NCBI GenBank assembly: GCA_023381695.1
Contig: JAMCQP010000099.1
Span: 1 to 32,981, forward strand
Source: Bacillota bacterium
GTDB lineage: Bacteria > Bacillota > UBA5301 > JAMCQP01
Reading direction: 5' to 3'
Length of the DNA stretch: 32,981 bases
This document shows, piece by piece, positions 7,509 to 16,841 of this stretch. The notes below the pieces were generated by a model, which had not been told where the DNA came from, made no database searches, and saw only the letters and a program-made list of their open reading frames with translations. A program made the translations under genes and the position numbers. Position 1 is the stretch's first letter, and each line of letters begins with the position of its first letter.

Positions 7509-9188
7509 TCAAAGTCGTCCCGACCGCCCGATCCCGACAAACAGCCAGAACGTGAAAAACCCCACCGAAAGAACGCCAAGGATCCCCAAAACGGGAAGGC
7601 CCATAAACTTCGGGCCGGCCATGGTTCCCAACAGTATCGCGGTGGTAATCGACATGCCCGCAACCACCACCGACAGGGACAGCCGGTTGAAAGCCATCTC
7701 CATCCGCCTGGTCCGCCGGTCGTAGTTGGGGCCGCCCGGCTGGATCCGAACCTCCAGTTCACCCCGGCCCGCCCTGGCCAGGATGGTGTCCGCCCGCTCC
7801 GGAAGCGCCCGCAACAACTCCAGCATCCGGCCGAATTCATCCGCGGACCGCCGGATCAAATTCCCGGGTTGCAGCCGCCTCTTGATCAGATCCGCCGCAA
7901 AAGGCCTGGCCACGCTGAAAGCGTTGAAGGATGGGTCGAGCTGTTTGCCGACCCCCTCCACGGTCACCATCGCCTTGCCCAGAAGGGCCAGATCCACCGG
8001 AAGCCGGATCCCGTGGCGGCGGGTGACCGTCAGCAATTCATTGATGATCTCCCCCAGCGCCAGCTCCGCCAGCGGCTTATCATAATAGCTTTCCAGCATT
8101 GCCTCGATATCTGAACGAAGTTCCCTGGTACCTGCGTTTCCCTCCACCACCCCCAGGTGCGTCAACCCTTTCACCAGGCGGCGGCTGTCCTTCTCCATCA
8201 CCGCCAGAAACAGGTTGGTGATCTCCTCCAGGCTCTCGTCGTCCAGATGGCCGACCATGCCGAAGTCAATAAGCGCAATCCTGCCATCCGGCCTGACAAA
8301 GATATTTCCAGGATGCAGATCCGCGTGGAAGAACCCGTCGACGAGCACCTGCTTTATAAAAGACTCGGCTCCGATCCGGGCGATCTGCCGGCGATCGACT
8401 CCCGGCAAGCCGTCGATCTCGCTGACCTTCACCCCTTCCATATATTCCATGGTCAATACCCGCCGGCTGGTGAGCGGCCAGAAGACCGCCGGAATCACCA
8501 CCGTCTCCGACTGGGCGAAGTTCTTGCGAAACCGCTCGATATTCTGAGCCTCTGCCCGGTAATCCAGCTCCTTGCGCATGCTCCGGGCAAATTCCTCGAC
8601 CACGGCCGCCGGCCGGACCAGGGTCAACTCAAACCGTTCCTGAACGACCTGGGCCAGATCCAGGAGAATCTCCAGATCCGTGCGCGCCAGCCCTTCCACC
8701 CCCGGGCGCTGCACCTTGACCACCACCTCTTCCCCGCCGGGAAGGGTGGCCCGGTGCACCTGCCCGATGGAAGCCGCGGCCAGGGGCGTCTCGTCCAGCG
8801 AAGCAAAGAGTTCCTCCACCGGCGCCCCCAGTTCCCGTTCCACCTGCGCCCGGATCTCCGGGAAGGGCGCCGGGGAAACCTCATCCTGCAATTTCTCCAG
8901 ATCGTCCAGGATTTCGGGTGGAAGGAGATCCCGCCGGGTGCCAAGCAGCTGGCCGAATTTGATAAATGTGGGCCCCAGCTCCTCCAGCGCGTTTTTCAGG
9001 CGCTCTCCAAAAGAGAGCGGGGCTTTCTTCGGTTCCCGCCGGCGGCGAAGCCACCTGTAAAAGGGAATACGGCGCCCCAGGTTCAGTTGGCCGATCAAAG
9101 CGCCAAAACCATGTTTGAGCAGAATTTCCACAATCCGGCGGTACCGCCTGATGTGCCGGTACCGCCGGACAACCATTCCTAGCTGCAC
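7509..9188 (-). CDS. ubiB: ABC1/UbiB (AarF) family atypical kinase
   Basis: This 559-residue protein carries the marks of the UbiB/COQ8 family: FIKFGQLLGTRRDLLP (the KxGQ motif region, near residue 75), the alanine-rich loop AAASIGQVHRA, VVKVQRPG with the conserved lysine, DLHPGNIFV (catalytic loop) and LIDFGMVG (metal-binding DFG). Two hydrophobic segments at the C-terminus (about 505-555) anchor it in the membrane. Family members support isoprenoid quinone metabolism through an unusual ATPase-like activity. It is preceded by a phasin-like gene (17 nt) and followed by a LapA-domain gene (12 nt), a small operon between two terminators. The GTG start at 9188 has GGAGGTGG 4-7 nt upstream. The exact substrate is unknown. 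Confidence 0.92.
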   Translation of the reverse strand: MQLGMVVRRYRHIRRYRRIVEILLKHGFGALIGQLNLGRRIPFYRWLRRRREPKKAPLSFGERLKNALEELGPTFIKFGQLLGTRRDLLPPEILDDLEKLQDEVSPAPFPEIRAQVERELGAPVEELFASLDETPLAAASIGQVHRATLPGGEEVVVKVQRPGVEGLARTDLEILLDLAQVVQERFELTLVRPAAVVEEFARSMRKELDYRAEAQNIERFRKNFAQSETVVIPAVFWPLTSRRVLTMEYMEGVKVSEIDGLPGVDRRQIARIGAESFIKQVLVDGFFHADLHPGNIFVRPDGRIALIDFGMVGHLDDESLEEITNLFLAVMEKDSRRLVKGLTHLGVVEGNAGTRELRSDIEAMLESYYDKPLAELALGEIINELLTVTRRHGIRLPVDLALLGKAMVTVEGVGKQLDPSFNAFSVARPFAADLIKRRLQPGNLIRRSADEFGRMLELLRALPERADTILARAGRGELEVRIQPGGPNYDRRTRRMEMAFNRLSLSVVVAGMSITTAILLGTMAGPKFMGLPVLGILGVLSVGFFTFWLFVGIGRSGRL

Positions 9189-9205
9189 CGGGCCACCTCC
9201 GGCTT

Positions 9206-9517
9206 TCAGCTCCTGGGCTCGAATCTGGACAACTTTTCCTCCAACTCCCGGATCCGGGCTTCGAGGCGATCCACATCCGCCCTGGTGGCGATGCCGGTGG
9301 TCTCCAGAAAGTGCTGCGTCTCGGCGCCGATCCTTTTGCGCAGCTCCTCCTTCTCCTCCTCCGCCCGTTTGGCCCAGTTCTCCAGGAACTGCCGCCCCTC
9401 GTCCTTGCTCATCTCGCCCTTTTTCACCAGGTCCTTGACCGCCTCTTCCGCCTTCTCCTTGGTAAGGACCGCCAACCCCAGCGCGGTGATCAAGGGTTTC
9501 TTCACCAGATCAAACAT
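9206..9517 (-). CDS. Phasin-like coiled-coil protein
   Basis: The 103-residue product starts MFDLVKKPLITALGLAVLTKEKAEE and continues as a highly charged helix, with a heptad-like leucine zipper at the C-terminus (RLEARIRELEEKLSRF). This matches the short phasin family (PhaF/PhaI-like) proteins often annotated as polyhydroxyalkanoate synthesis regulators. No PHA synthase is in the window, so a granule role is not supported here; in Firmicutes such proteins commonly stand directly before a ubiB-type gene, as here. A GGAGGGG site lies 5 nt before the ATG at 9517. It is the first gene of the phasin-ubiB-lapA unit; I see no convincing promoter in the 80 nt upstream. Confidence 0.82.
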   Translation of the reverse strand: MFDLVKKPLITALGLAVLTKEKAEEAVKDLVKKGEMSKDEGRQFLENWAKRAEEEKEELRKRIGAETQHFLETTGIATRADVDRLEARIRELEEKLSRFEPRS

Positions 9518-9596
9518 GTCTACCCCTCCTCGACACTAATTTTAGAAACGCCTTCCTTTTTATTCCTGTTCTCTCCATCACAACTCCAGATCTTGC

Positions 9597-9644
9597 CGAA
9601 AAAGGGAGACCCCCTGGCAGAAGTCTCCCGGAGGTCTCCCTTTT
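9597..9644 (-). terminator. Intrinsic terminator behind secF
   Basis: On the minus strand AAAAGGGAGACC (9633-9644) pairs with GGTCTCCCTTTTT (9599-9611) around a 21-nt loop, beginning 3 nt after the secF stop codon. The 3' arm ends in a T-run. Because the other strand also has a T-run at its 3' side, the hairpin could act in both directions, but no plus-strand gene is present. Confidence 0.85.
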
Positions 9645-9647
9645 CAA

Positions 9648-10583
9648 TTAGCGCGCAGTCTTGGCCGCCAGGGCCTTCTTTTGCTCGGAACCCTTGAAGA
9701 TTACCCACAAGGGGCTGGCGATGAAGATGGACGAATAAGCGCCCGACGTAATCCCGATCAAGAGGGCCAGCGTGAAGTCCCGCAGGCTCGCACCGCCCCA
9801 GAAGTGCAGGGCGATGACCGTCACCAATACAGTGGCCACCGTGTTGATGGACCGGGCCAGGGTCTGATTGATGCTCTTGTCGACGATCTCCGCGAAGCTC
9901 TCCTTCTTGCGGAACCGCAGGTTTTCGCGGATCCGGTCGAAGATCACGATGGTGTCGTTGATGGAATAACCGACGATGGTCAGCATCGCCGCCACAAACG
10001 GGCTGTTCACTTCCAGCCCCATGAATTTGCCGAAGATGGCGAACAGCCCCATGGTCATCAGCACGTCATGCAGAAGGGCCAGGACGCCGGCCACCGCGAA
10101 CTTGAACTCAAACCGGAAGGCCACGTAAATCAGGATGCCCACCGAAGCCAGGATGATTGACCAGATGGCTTTGGAGAGCAACTCGCGTCCGATTACCGGC
10201 CCGACCGTGTCGGTGCTGCTCTTATCCCGGTCGATCTTGCCCACCAGCTGCTCCAGACCGGCGTCGAACTGCTTCTCCCGCTCAGGGGAGAGCGGCTTGG
10301 TCCGCACAATAATCGTGCCGCCGGCGCCAGCCTGGATCGAGGCTTCCCCGGCCAGGCCCAATTCGCTTAAAGGGGGCTTGGACAGGGCCGTGCGTACCTG
10401 AGCCACCGAGACCTTCTCTTCAAAGGTTCGCTGCAGGATGGTCCCGCCCGTAAAGTCGATCCCGGGTTTCAGGCCCACCGTCACCAGGAAGCTGAGTCCG
10501 ATGAGCAACAGCACGCCGGAGATGGACAGCCACAGGTACTTATGCCCGATAACATTCAGTTTGATTCTATCTAGAAAGTACAT
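9648..10583 (-). CDS. secF: Protein translocase subunit SecF
   Basis: This 311-residue membrane protein is SecF, partner of SecD in the accessory SecDF-YajC complex that uses the proton gradient to pull secreted proteins out of the Sec channel. Features: first helix near residues 18-37, GIDFTGGTIL (41-50, the SecF D1 motif), then five helices with AMLTIVGYSINDTIVIFDRIREN in the fourth/fifth region, the most conserved stretch of the family. Length is normal. It starts 4 nt after the secD stop codon with AAGGGGG-type ribosome-site purines upstream, and a terminator follows at once, so secD and secF form a two-gene unit. Confidence 0.96.
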   Translation of the reverse strand: MYFLDRIKLNVIGHKYLWLSISGVLLLIGLSFLVTVGLKPGIDFTGGTILQRTFEEKVSVAQVRTALSKPPLSELGLAGEASIQAGAGGTIIVRTKPLSPEREKQFDAGLEQLVGKIDRDKSSTDTVGPVIGRELLSKAIWSIILASVGILIYVAFRFEFKFAVAGVLALLHDVLMTMGLFAIFGKFMGLEVNSPFVAAMLTIVGYSINDTIVIFDRIRENLRFRKKESFAEIVDKSINQTLARSINTVATVLVTVIALHFWGGASLRDFTLALLIGITSGAYSSIFIASPLWVIFKGSEQKKALAAKTAR

Positions 10584-10587
10584 CCCC

Positions 10588-11790
10588 TTACCCCCTTACT
10601 CCAAAGAGCCTGACGTACCTGTCCGGGTCGCGATCCACCAGGAGCATCAACAACAACTTGCTCACGGTGATGGCGGTAAACATGCTGATCACAATACCGA
10701 TGGACAACGTTACGGCGAATCCCTTAATGGGGCCTGTCCCAAAGATGAACAGCACGATGCCCGAAATTAACGTCGTGGCGTTGGAGTCAAAGATGCTGCT
10801 GAAGGCCCGGTGAAAACCTGAATCAATCGCCGCCCGCAGGTGCTTGCCCGCGAAGAGTTCTTCCTTGATCCGCTCAAAGATCAGCACGTTGGCGTCCACC
10901 GCCATCCCCACCGACAGGATCAGACCGGCGATGCCCGGCAGGGTCAGGGTGGCATGGATGGCCACCAGCGCGCCCATCAGAAGCACCATATATATGCCCA
11001 GGGCCAGATCGGCCAAAAGACCGGGCACGCGGTAGTACAGGAACATATAGAAGAGAACCAGGGCGATGGCGATCATCGACGCCCGGAGGCTGGCGTCAAT
11101 GGTATCTTTCCCCAGGGACGGGCCGACGCTGCGATTTTCGATCACTTTGAGCGGCACCGGCAATGCGCCGGCGTTCAGCAGGGTCACCAGACGCTTGGCC
11201 TCATCCATGGTGAAGTTCCCGGTAATCTGGCCTTCCCCGCCGGTAATCGCGCCCTGGATCACCGGGTTGGAGATCACCTCGTTGTCCAGGACGATTGGCG
11301 CCTGTTTGCCGATATTGGCGGTGGTCATCGCGCCGAACCTGGCCGCCGCATCGCTATTCAACCGGAAGGAGACCGCCGGCCGCCCGTAACTGTCCTGGGA
11401 AAGCCGCGCCTCGATAAGCTGGGCGCCGCTGACCACCACATTCCCCTGGGGATCCCGGAATTCCAGCTGGGCGGTCTTGCCGATCACCTCGATGGCTTTC
11501 TGCTGATCCCGGATTCCGGGCAAGTCCACGATAATCTGGTTGGAACCCTTCAACTGCACAACGGGCTCGGCCACCCCGAGGCCGTTGACCCGGCGTTCAA
11601 TGACGTTCTTGGTTCTCTGCATGACATTTTCATTGACCTTGACCTGCGGGGTATCCTGGCCCTCCAACACTACATGCACGCCGCCCTTGAGATCAAGCCC
11701 GAGTTTGAGCGGCAACAGGTAGAGCGCCACCCCGGCCAGAGCGGTTACCGCCAGAACGCCGAGGATTCTCCAGAGGTTCTCCCGTCTCAT
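10588..11790 (-). CDS. secD: Protein translocase subunit SecD
   Basis: The 400-residue product is SecD: an N-terminal helix, GLDLKGGVHVVLEG (the D/GGxxx motif of the periplasmic P1 domain), a P1/head region, and five C-terminal helices including GLILSVGMAVDANVLIFERIKEEL. It works with SecF and YajC outside and within the cytoplasmic membrane. The ATG at 11790 is chosen because GGGGGAA lies upstream and the family begins at this helix; an in-frame start 24 nt earlier would place extra residues ahead of it. It has its own near-perfect sigma-A promoter about 75 nt upstream, separating it from the HD-domain gene and yajC. Confidence 0.96.
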   Translation of the reverse strand: MRRENLWRILGVLAVTALAGVALYLLPLKLGLDLKGGVHVVLEGQDTPQVKVNENVMQRTKNVIERRVNGLGVAEPVVQLKGSNQIIVDLPGIRDQQKAIEVIGKTAQLEFRDPQGNVVVSGAQLIEARLSQDSYGRPAVSFRLNSDAAARFGAMTTANIGKQAPIVLDNEVISNPVIQGAITGGEGQITGNFTMDEAKRLVTLLNAGALPVPLKVIENRSVGPSLGKDTIDASLRASMIAIALVLFYMFLYYRVPGLLADLALGIYMVLLMGALVAIHATLTLPGIAGLILSVGMAVDANVLIFERIKEELFAGKHLRAAIDSGFHRAFSSIFDSNATTLISGIVLFIFGTGPIKGFAVTLSIGIVISMFTAITVSKLLLMLLVDRDPDRYVRLFGVRG

Positions 11791-11804
11791 AAATTTTGTT
11801 CCCC

Positions 11805-11832
11805 CTAGCACCAAAAGTATCTAGCGCCAAAA
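11805..11832 (-). repeat. Direct repeat in the secD leader
   Basis: TTTTGGCGCTAG and TTTTGGTGCTAG stand 4 nt apart on the minus strand (units 11821-11832 and 11805-11816; 11 of 12 identical). The 16-nt period and position between the transcription start and the secD ribosome site suggest a binding site or small RNA element; no known motif is recognised. Confidence 0.5.
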
Positions 11833-11858
11833 TATCATGACACAAAGCACACAAGCCC

Positions 11859-11887
11859 ATTATAGCGTTTTGAAACCAGGTTGTCAA
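11859..11887 (-). promoter_or_regulatory. Consensus sigma-A promoter for secD-secF
   Basis: TTGACA (11882-11887) and TATAAT (11859-11864) are separated by exactly 17 nt on the minus strand, a perfect match to the housekeeping consensus. The -35 box begins right after the stop codon of the HD-domain gene (11888-11890). The transcript would carry a leader of roughly 60 nt before the secD ATG. Confidence 0.88.
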
Positions 11888-12565
11888 TTAAAGTAATTTA
11901 GCGCCGTTGATCACCAAACCAAAGCGTGCGTCGAGCAATTCGGCCGCGCGGCGGGACATGATCATCCGGGTGAGAAATATTTCAAAATACTCCATTACCG
12001 GGCAGATCTCCGTTTCAATGGTAATTTCCAGGGTGACGGCCCGGATCTCCGGCTCCACGTTCAGAAACGAATAGACCGCCGCGTAGCTCACCCGGTCGTG
12101 AATGTCGAAGGTGGCCAGATCGGTGTTGCGCACGCGCGTGCGATGGACGTCGCTCTTGTCGGCCAGGATCACGGCGGCGGAGATCTTGCTCACCGGCTCC
12201 CCCTGCTCCTCCTCATGGTTGCCGATCGCCCCGATAATCGTCGCCAGCTCGGCGGGATCCATCCCCATGTCCCCCAGAATGCGCCCCGCCAGCAACGCAC
12301 CGATCTGAGCATGGTGGGTCCGGCTCACCACATTTCCAAGGTCGTGAAGGTAACCGGCGATGGCCGCCAGCTCCGCCTCCCGCTCCGAATAGCCCAGGCG
12401 GGTCATCACGTTGTGCGAGATGCTGGAAACAAGGCCGGCATGGCGGTGCCCGTGTTCGGTATACCCCATGGCGCCCAGATGCTCGTTGGCCTTATGAATA
12501 TATACGTCCACCAGCGGGTTCTTCTTTACTTCCCTCAGGGTAACCGGCGACGTAGCGAGAGTCAC
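11888..12565 (-). CDS. HD-domain phosphohydrolase-like protein
   Basis: The 225-residue protein has an HD superfamily metal site: GHRH (39-42), LHDLG with the paired H74-D75, THHAQIG (84-90) and GNHEEE (116-121). HD proteins hydrolyse phosphate esters, often of nucleotides, but the substrate here cannot be told. The C-terminal half (about 160-225) resembles a small alpha/beta extension (EPEIRAVTLEITIETEICPVMEYFEIFLTRM) seen in Clostridial homologues next to secDF. The GTG at 12565 fits the GGAGGT site with 6-nt spacing; the TTG 6 nt earlier touches that site. It lies between yajC and secD, with separate promoters likely on both sides. Confidence 0.82.
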   Translation of the reverse strand: MTLATSPVTLREVKKNPLVDVYIHKANEHLGAMGYTEHGHRHAGLVSSISHNVMTRLGYSEREAELAAIAGYLHDLGNVVSRTHHAQIGALLAGRILGDMGMDPAELATIIGAIGNHEEEQGEPVSKISAAVILADKSDVHRTRVRNTDLATFDIHDRVSYAAVYSFLNVEPEIRAVTLEITIETEICPVMEYFEIFLTRMIMSRRAAELLDARFGLVINGAKLL

Positions 12566-12663
12566 GGCCAAACCTCCAGTGTGTTACAAGCCCTGCAGCT
12601 CAATCTCTCCCTAATCTCCCCCGCAAGCCGGACGCCAATACGTTTGGGGCGGCGCGCAACAAA

Positions 12664-12749
12664 GGACGAACCATATGTTCGCCCTTCCACGGTATGGAGC
12701 GGTTCATCTTGCGCGATACACCTTGTACGATACACCTGGCGTGATACGC
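12664..12749 (-). repeat. Three 14-bp tandem repeats and a hairpin between yajC and the HD gene
   Basis: The 198-nt gap after yajC holds three adjacent imperfect 14-mers on the minus strand: GCGTATCACGCCAG, GTGTATCGTACAAG and GTGTATCGCGCAAG (12736-12749, 12722-12735, 12708-12721). Downstream, GGGCGAAC and GTTCGTCC form an 8-bp hairpin with an ATATG loop (12664-12684). There is no T-run after it, so it is not an obvious terminator. A unit length of 14 and the lack of an open frame argue against coding. Confidence 0.55.
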
Positions 12750-12763
12750 CGGGCGCCCAGCCC

Positions 12764-13066
12764 TTATTTCCCGAGAACCTGGCCCACCGCGCTCTTGGAA
12801 AGCTTGACCTCGACCTTGTCGGCAATCCGCACTGTCAGTACCTCGTCTTTGAGACCCGTGACCTCCCCGTGAATGCCACCCACCGTGACAATCCGGTCGC
12901 CTTTCTGCAACTCGGTCAACATCTGTTTCCGCTTCTTTTGCTGCTGGGACTGCGGACGCCAGAGGATGAAGTAGAAGATGGCCAGCATGATGATAAAGGG
13001 CAGAAAAAGCTGGGTCAGGTTTTGAGTGGATGCCGGCTGGGCGGCGGCGGTAAGCAAAGTGAACAT
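12764..13066 (-). CDS. yajC: Preprotein translocase subunit YajC
   Basis: The 100-residue protein has one N-terminal membrane helix (about residues 18-36, FLPFIIMLAIFYFILWRPQ) and the family signature RPQxxxxKKRKQMLTELQKGDRIVTVGGIHGEV. YajC binds SecDF and modulates protein export. GGGAGGGG stands 6 nt before the ATG at 13066. It follows tgt after 155 nt that hold no gene, and is separated from the HD-domain gene by a repeat-bearing gap. The order tgt-yajC-secD-secF is widely conserved. Confidence 0.95.
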   Translation of the reverse strand: MFTLLTAAAQPASTQNLTQLFLPFIIMLAIFYFILWRPQSQQQKKRKQMLTELQKGDRIVTVGGIHGEVTGLKDEVLTVRIADKVEVKLSKSAVGQVLGK

Positions 13067-13221
13067 TTTTTCCCCTCCCGGTAGTTTTAATCCCGCACTT
13101 GCCGGGACACTCCCTTATTATTCCACAACAGAGCAAAAAATCCTCTCCACCTGGCAAGGTTTTGTCTTCTTTCACCTGAAAAATCGCCGCCTGGGTCCTG
13201 GAAAAGCTCCTCGCACCCCAA

Positions 13222-14421
<1,200 letters not shown>

Positions 14422-15495
14422 TCAGAGGATCAGCATGGCGTCTCCGAAGCTGAAGAACCGGTATCCCCTGGCAATGGCCTCCCGATAGGCGGCCAGGATC
14501 AGTTCCCGCCCGGTGAAGGCGCTTACCAGCATCAAAAGCGTGGACTTGGGCAGGTGAAAATTGGTGATCAGGGCATCCACCGCTTTGAACCGGTAGCCGG
14601 GATAGATGAAGATGCTTGTCCAGCCGCTTCCCGGCGCAATCTCCCCGGTATCGGCGGCCACGGTCTCCAGGGTGCGGATAGCCGTGGTCCCCACCGCGAA
14701 GACCCTCTTTCCGGCCCGTCTTGCGGCATTGATGGCTGCCGCGGCCGCCGCGGCCACGGTATAAAACTCGGAGTGCATCTGATGCTCCTCGATCTCTTCC
14801 GCCTGTACCGGGCGAAAGGTTCCCAGGCCGACATGCAGGGTCAGGTAAACAATCTTCACCCCCCGGCCGGCGATCTCCTCTAAAAGCCCGGGGGTGAAAT
14901 GCAATCCCGCGGTGGGCGCCGCCGCGGACCCTTCGTATCTGGAGTAAACGGTCTGATAGCGTTCCTGATCTTTCAAGGGCGCGGTGATGTAGGGGGGAAG
15001 AGGCATCTGGCCAAGGCGATGGAGGATCTCCTCAAAAACCCCCTCGTATTCAAACTCCAAAACCCTGCCGCCGGCCTCCGTCTTATCCGCCACATGAGCA
15101 AGAAGTTCCCCGCCGCCAAAGACGATGGCATCCCCTGCTTTCAGCCGCCGGCCCGGCCTGACCAGCGTTTCCCAACTCTTATCCGCCAGGCGCTTGAGCA
15201 GCAGGACCTCCACCTTGATTTCCGGGACACCGGCACTTGAGTCCCCGCCCCCGCCGGCATCCGGCCCGCCCTCCCGCCGGCGTGCGCCGTAAAGCCGGGC
15301 GGGAATCACCCGGGTATCGTTGAGCACCAGCACATCCCCCGGGGCCAGGTATTCCGTCAGATCCCTGAAACGCCGGTGCGCCAGCCGGCCGCCGGCCCTG
15401 GACAAAACCAAGAGCCGCGCGGCGTCTCGCGGCTCACATGGCGTCTGTGCAATCAGGGATTGGGGCAGATCATAGTCAAAGTCATCCAGGCGCAT
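14422..15495 (-). CDS. queA: S-adenosylmethionine:tRNA ribosyltransferase-isomerase
   Basis: The 357-residue protein is QueA, which moves the ribosyl group of S-adenosylmethionine to preQ1 in tRNA to make epoxyqueuosine. Recognised segments are [19 protein letters not shown] at the start, [39 protein letters not shown] and [18 protein letters not shown] glycine-rich insert (about residues 73-88, DAGGGGDSS) lies at a position where the family varies. The ATG overlaps the rsgI stop codon by one base (TGATG), which predicts translational coupling of a tRNA-modification gene to the anti-sigma factor gene. Confidence 0.96.
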   Translation of the reverse strand: MRLDDFDYDLPQSLIAQTPCEPRDAARLLVLSRAGGRLAHRRFRDLTEYLAPGDVLVLNDTRVIPARLYGARRREGGPDAGGGGDSSAGVPEIKVEVLLLKRLADKSWETLVRPGRRLKAGDAIVFGGGELLAHVADKTEAGGRVLEFEYEGVFEEILHRLGQMPLPPYITAPLKDQERYQTVYSRYEGSAAAPTAGLHFTPGLLEEIAGRGVKIVYLTLHVGLGTFRPVQAEEIEEHQMHSEFYTVAAAAAAAINAARRAGKRVFAVGTTAIRTLETVAADTGEIAPGSGWTSIFIYPGYRFKAVDALITNFHLPKSTLLMLVSAFTGRELILAAYREAIARGYRFFSFGDAMLIL

Positions 15496-16760
15496 CAGTC
15501 GTCTTCCTCATTCTGGTTCACGTCTTCAAGGACGGTGTCTTTCTGGCCGTCTTTTGCCTCTTCCTTCTTGTCCTCTTCCTTCTTGTCCTCCTGCTTCTTG
15601 TCCTCCTGCTTCTTGTCCTCCTGCTTCTTGTCCTCCTGCTTCTTGTCCTCCTGCGCCTTGGCCTTCGGCTCTTCCTTCGCCTTCTTATGATCTTCCTTAT
15701 CTTTCTTCGCTTGCTGCTCGTAGCCCTTGGGATCTAGCTTTGCTGTTTTCTTGTGAGCCGGTTTAGCTGCCCCCTCGCGCTTGGGCGGCTGGCTTGGGCC
15801 GATCTCCGGCGGTTCCGGTCCCTGTTTCGCCGGCCCATAACCGATCTCCCGGCCATCGACAATATGCAGCACACTGGTCTGATCCGGCCTTTTAGCAATC
15901 TTCTTCTCCCACTTCACAAGTTCCCTGCTCGCAGGTTCGCCGGCCCGTGGCCCGGAAACCTCAGCTTGCCTGAAAGCCAGGTATCTTGCGGGGGAAAGCC
16001 CCATCTTCCGGGCCTGGCGGCGCACCTCGCCGGACACCACCATCGCCTGCACCGTGGCAGACCTGCTCCGGCCTCCCAAACCCGCGTCAACCGCCGCCGC
16101 AACCTCGGAAACAACCTCGTCTTTCAAAGCCTCTTCCGGCAAAACACCAGGGGATCGCGGGGATGATGGCCGCTGAACCGATGATGGCTGCTGAGCCGGC
16201 GTGGCGCCCGCACGGGCGGCGACCTTCGGCGTAACCGTAATGACCACGGCGTTTTTCCCGGTACGGCCCAGATAACCAAGGCGGATCGCGGCGTTGGTAA
16301 GCCGCCGGGTGGCCGTGCGCACGTCCAATCCGGCCAGGGACAACCCTGTCAGGATCTCTTTGCCCTCTTTGTTCAGGCCACGCGCAACCAGCACCTGGTG
16401 TTCCTTGCCAATGCCCATTTCCACGCTGGGATTGATATCCACCGTGATATAGGCCACGGTTTTAGCCTCTACCGCCATCTCCGCCAGGTTAAAGGGCGAG
16501 GATGGCCACCACAACAGCCCCAAAACCAGGAAAGCAGCCAACACAGCGGCCGCCGCCCTTCTGACCCTCACCTTTTGCCACGCCTTTCGCATCAGATCCG
16601 GCCCGGTTAACCAGGCGATCCACCGGCTGGGAAGCCCGGTCTCCTCCCCCACGCTGGGTATCCGCCCGCGCAGGGGTATCTCGCGAAACTCCCCCGCCCG
16701 GGTCATGACGAATACCCGGTTGCCTCTTCGCTCCAGAACAAGTCCCTGACTCTTAGGCAT
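15495..16760 (-). CDS. rsgI: Anti-sigma-I factor RsgI with lysine-rich repeat tail
   Basis: The 421-residue product has the RsgI N-terminal SigI-binding domain (residues 1-50, [20 protein letters not shown]), one membrane helix (about 69-85) and the conserved extracytoplasmic segment [17 protein letters not shown]110-P111 is the bond reported to self-cleave in RsgI proteins. A middle domain follows to about 330. The last 90 residues are very rich in K, E, D and Q, with five QEDKK and one EEDKK units, where cellulolytic clostridia instead carry carbohydrate-binding modules. It holds SigI at the membrane until a signal arrives. GGGAGG lies 7 nt before the ATG. sigI is directly upstream and queA overlaps the end. 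The signal sensed by the tail is unknown; it could simply be a wall-contacting spacer. Confidence 0.92.
   Translation of the reverse strand: MPKSQGLVLERRGNRVFVMTRAGEFREIPLRGRIPSVGEETGLPSRWIAWLTGPDLMRKAWQKVRVRRAAAAVLAAFLVLGLLWWPSSPFNLAEMAVEAKTVAYITVDINPSVEMGIGKEHQVLVARGLNKEGKEILTGLSLAGLDVRTATRRLTNAAIRLGYLGRTGKNAVVITVTPKVAARAGATPAQQPSSVQRPSSPRSPGVLPEEALKDEVVSEVAAAVDAGLGGRSRSATVQAMVVSGEVRRQARKMGLSPARYLAFRQAEVSGPRAGEPASRELVKWEKKIAKRPDQTSVLHIVDGREIGYGPAKQGPEPPEIGPSQPPKREGAAKPAHKKTAKLDPKGYEQQAKKDKEDHKKAKEEPKAKAQEDKKQEDKKQEDKKQEDKKQEDKKEEDKKEEAKDGQKDTVLEDVNQNEEDD
15564..15653 (-). repeat. Six 15-bp tandem repeats in rsgI
   Basis: Five nearly identical 15-bp units encoding QEDKK (15579-15653) and one variant encoding EEDKK (15564-15578) follow one another without gaps. 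The unit keeps the reading frame, so copy-number change by slippage would only lengthen or shorten the RsgI tail. Confidence 0.93.
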
Positions 16761-16841
16761 CTTCACGCCTCCCGGCCACTTGCGCCACTCGACCGCTTGG
16801 GCCACCTGAAACTTGAACCCGGTCAAGCCCGTTGAAACCCG

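Noticed and set aside
12708..12749. CRISPR array
   Set aside because: The units are 14 bp, imperfect and without spacers.
12562..12825. Small minus-strand gene between yajC and the HD gene
   Set aside because: The frame overlaps yajC, contains no recognisable domain and has no ribosome site in a sensible place; the 14-bp repeats are not a multiple of three.
15564..15653. Plus-strand leucine/valine-rich membrane protein over the rsgI repeats
   Set aside because: It is the reverse complement of the QEDKK repeat; no ribosome site or family supports it.
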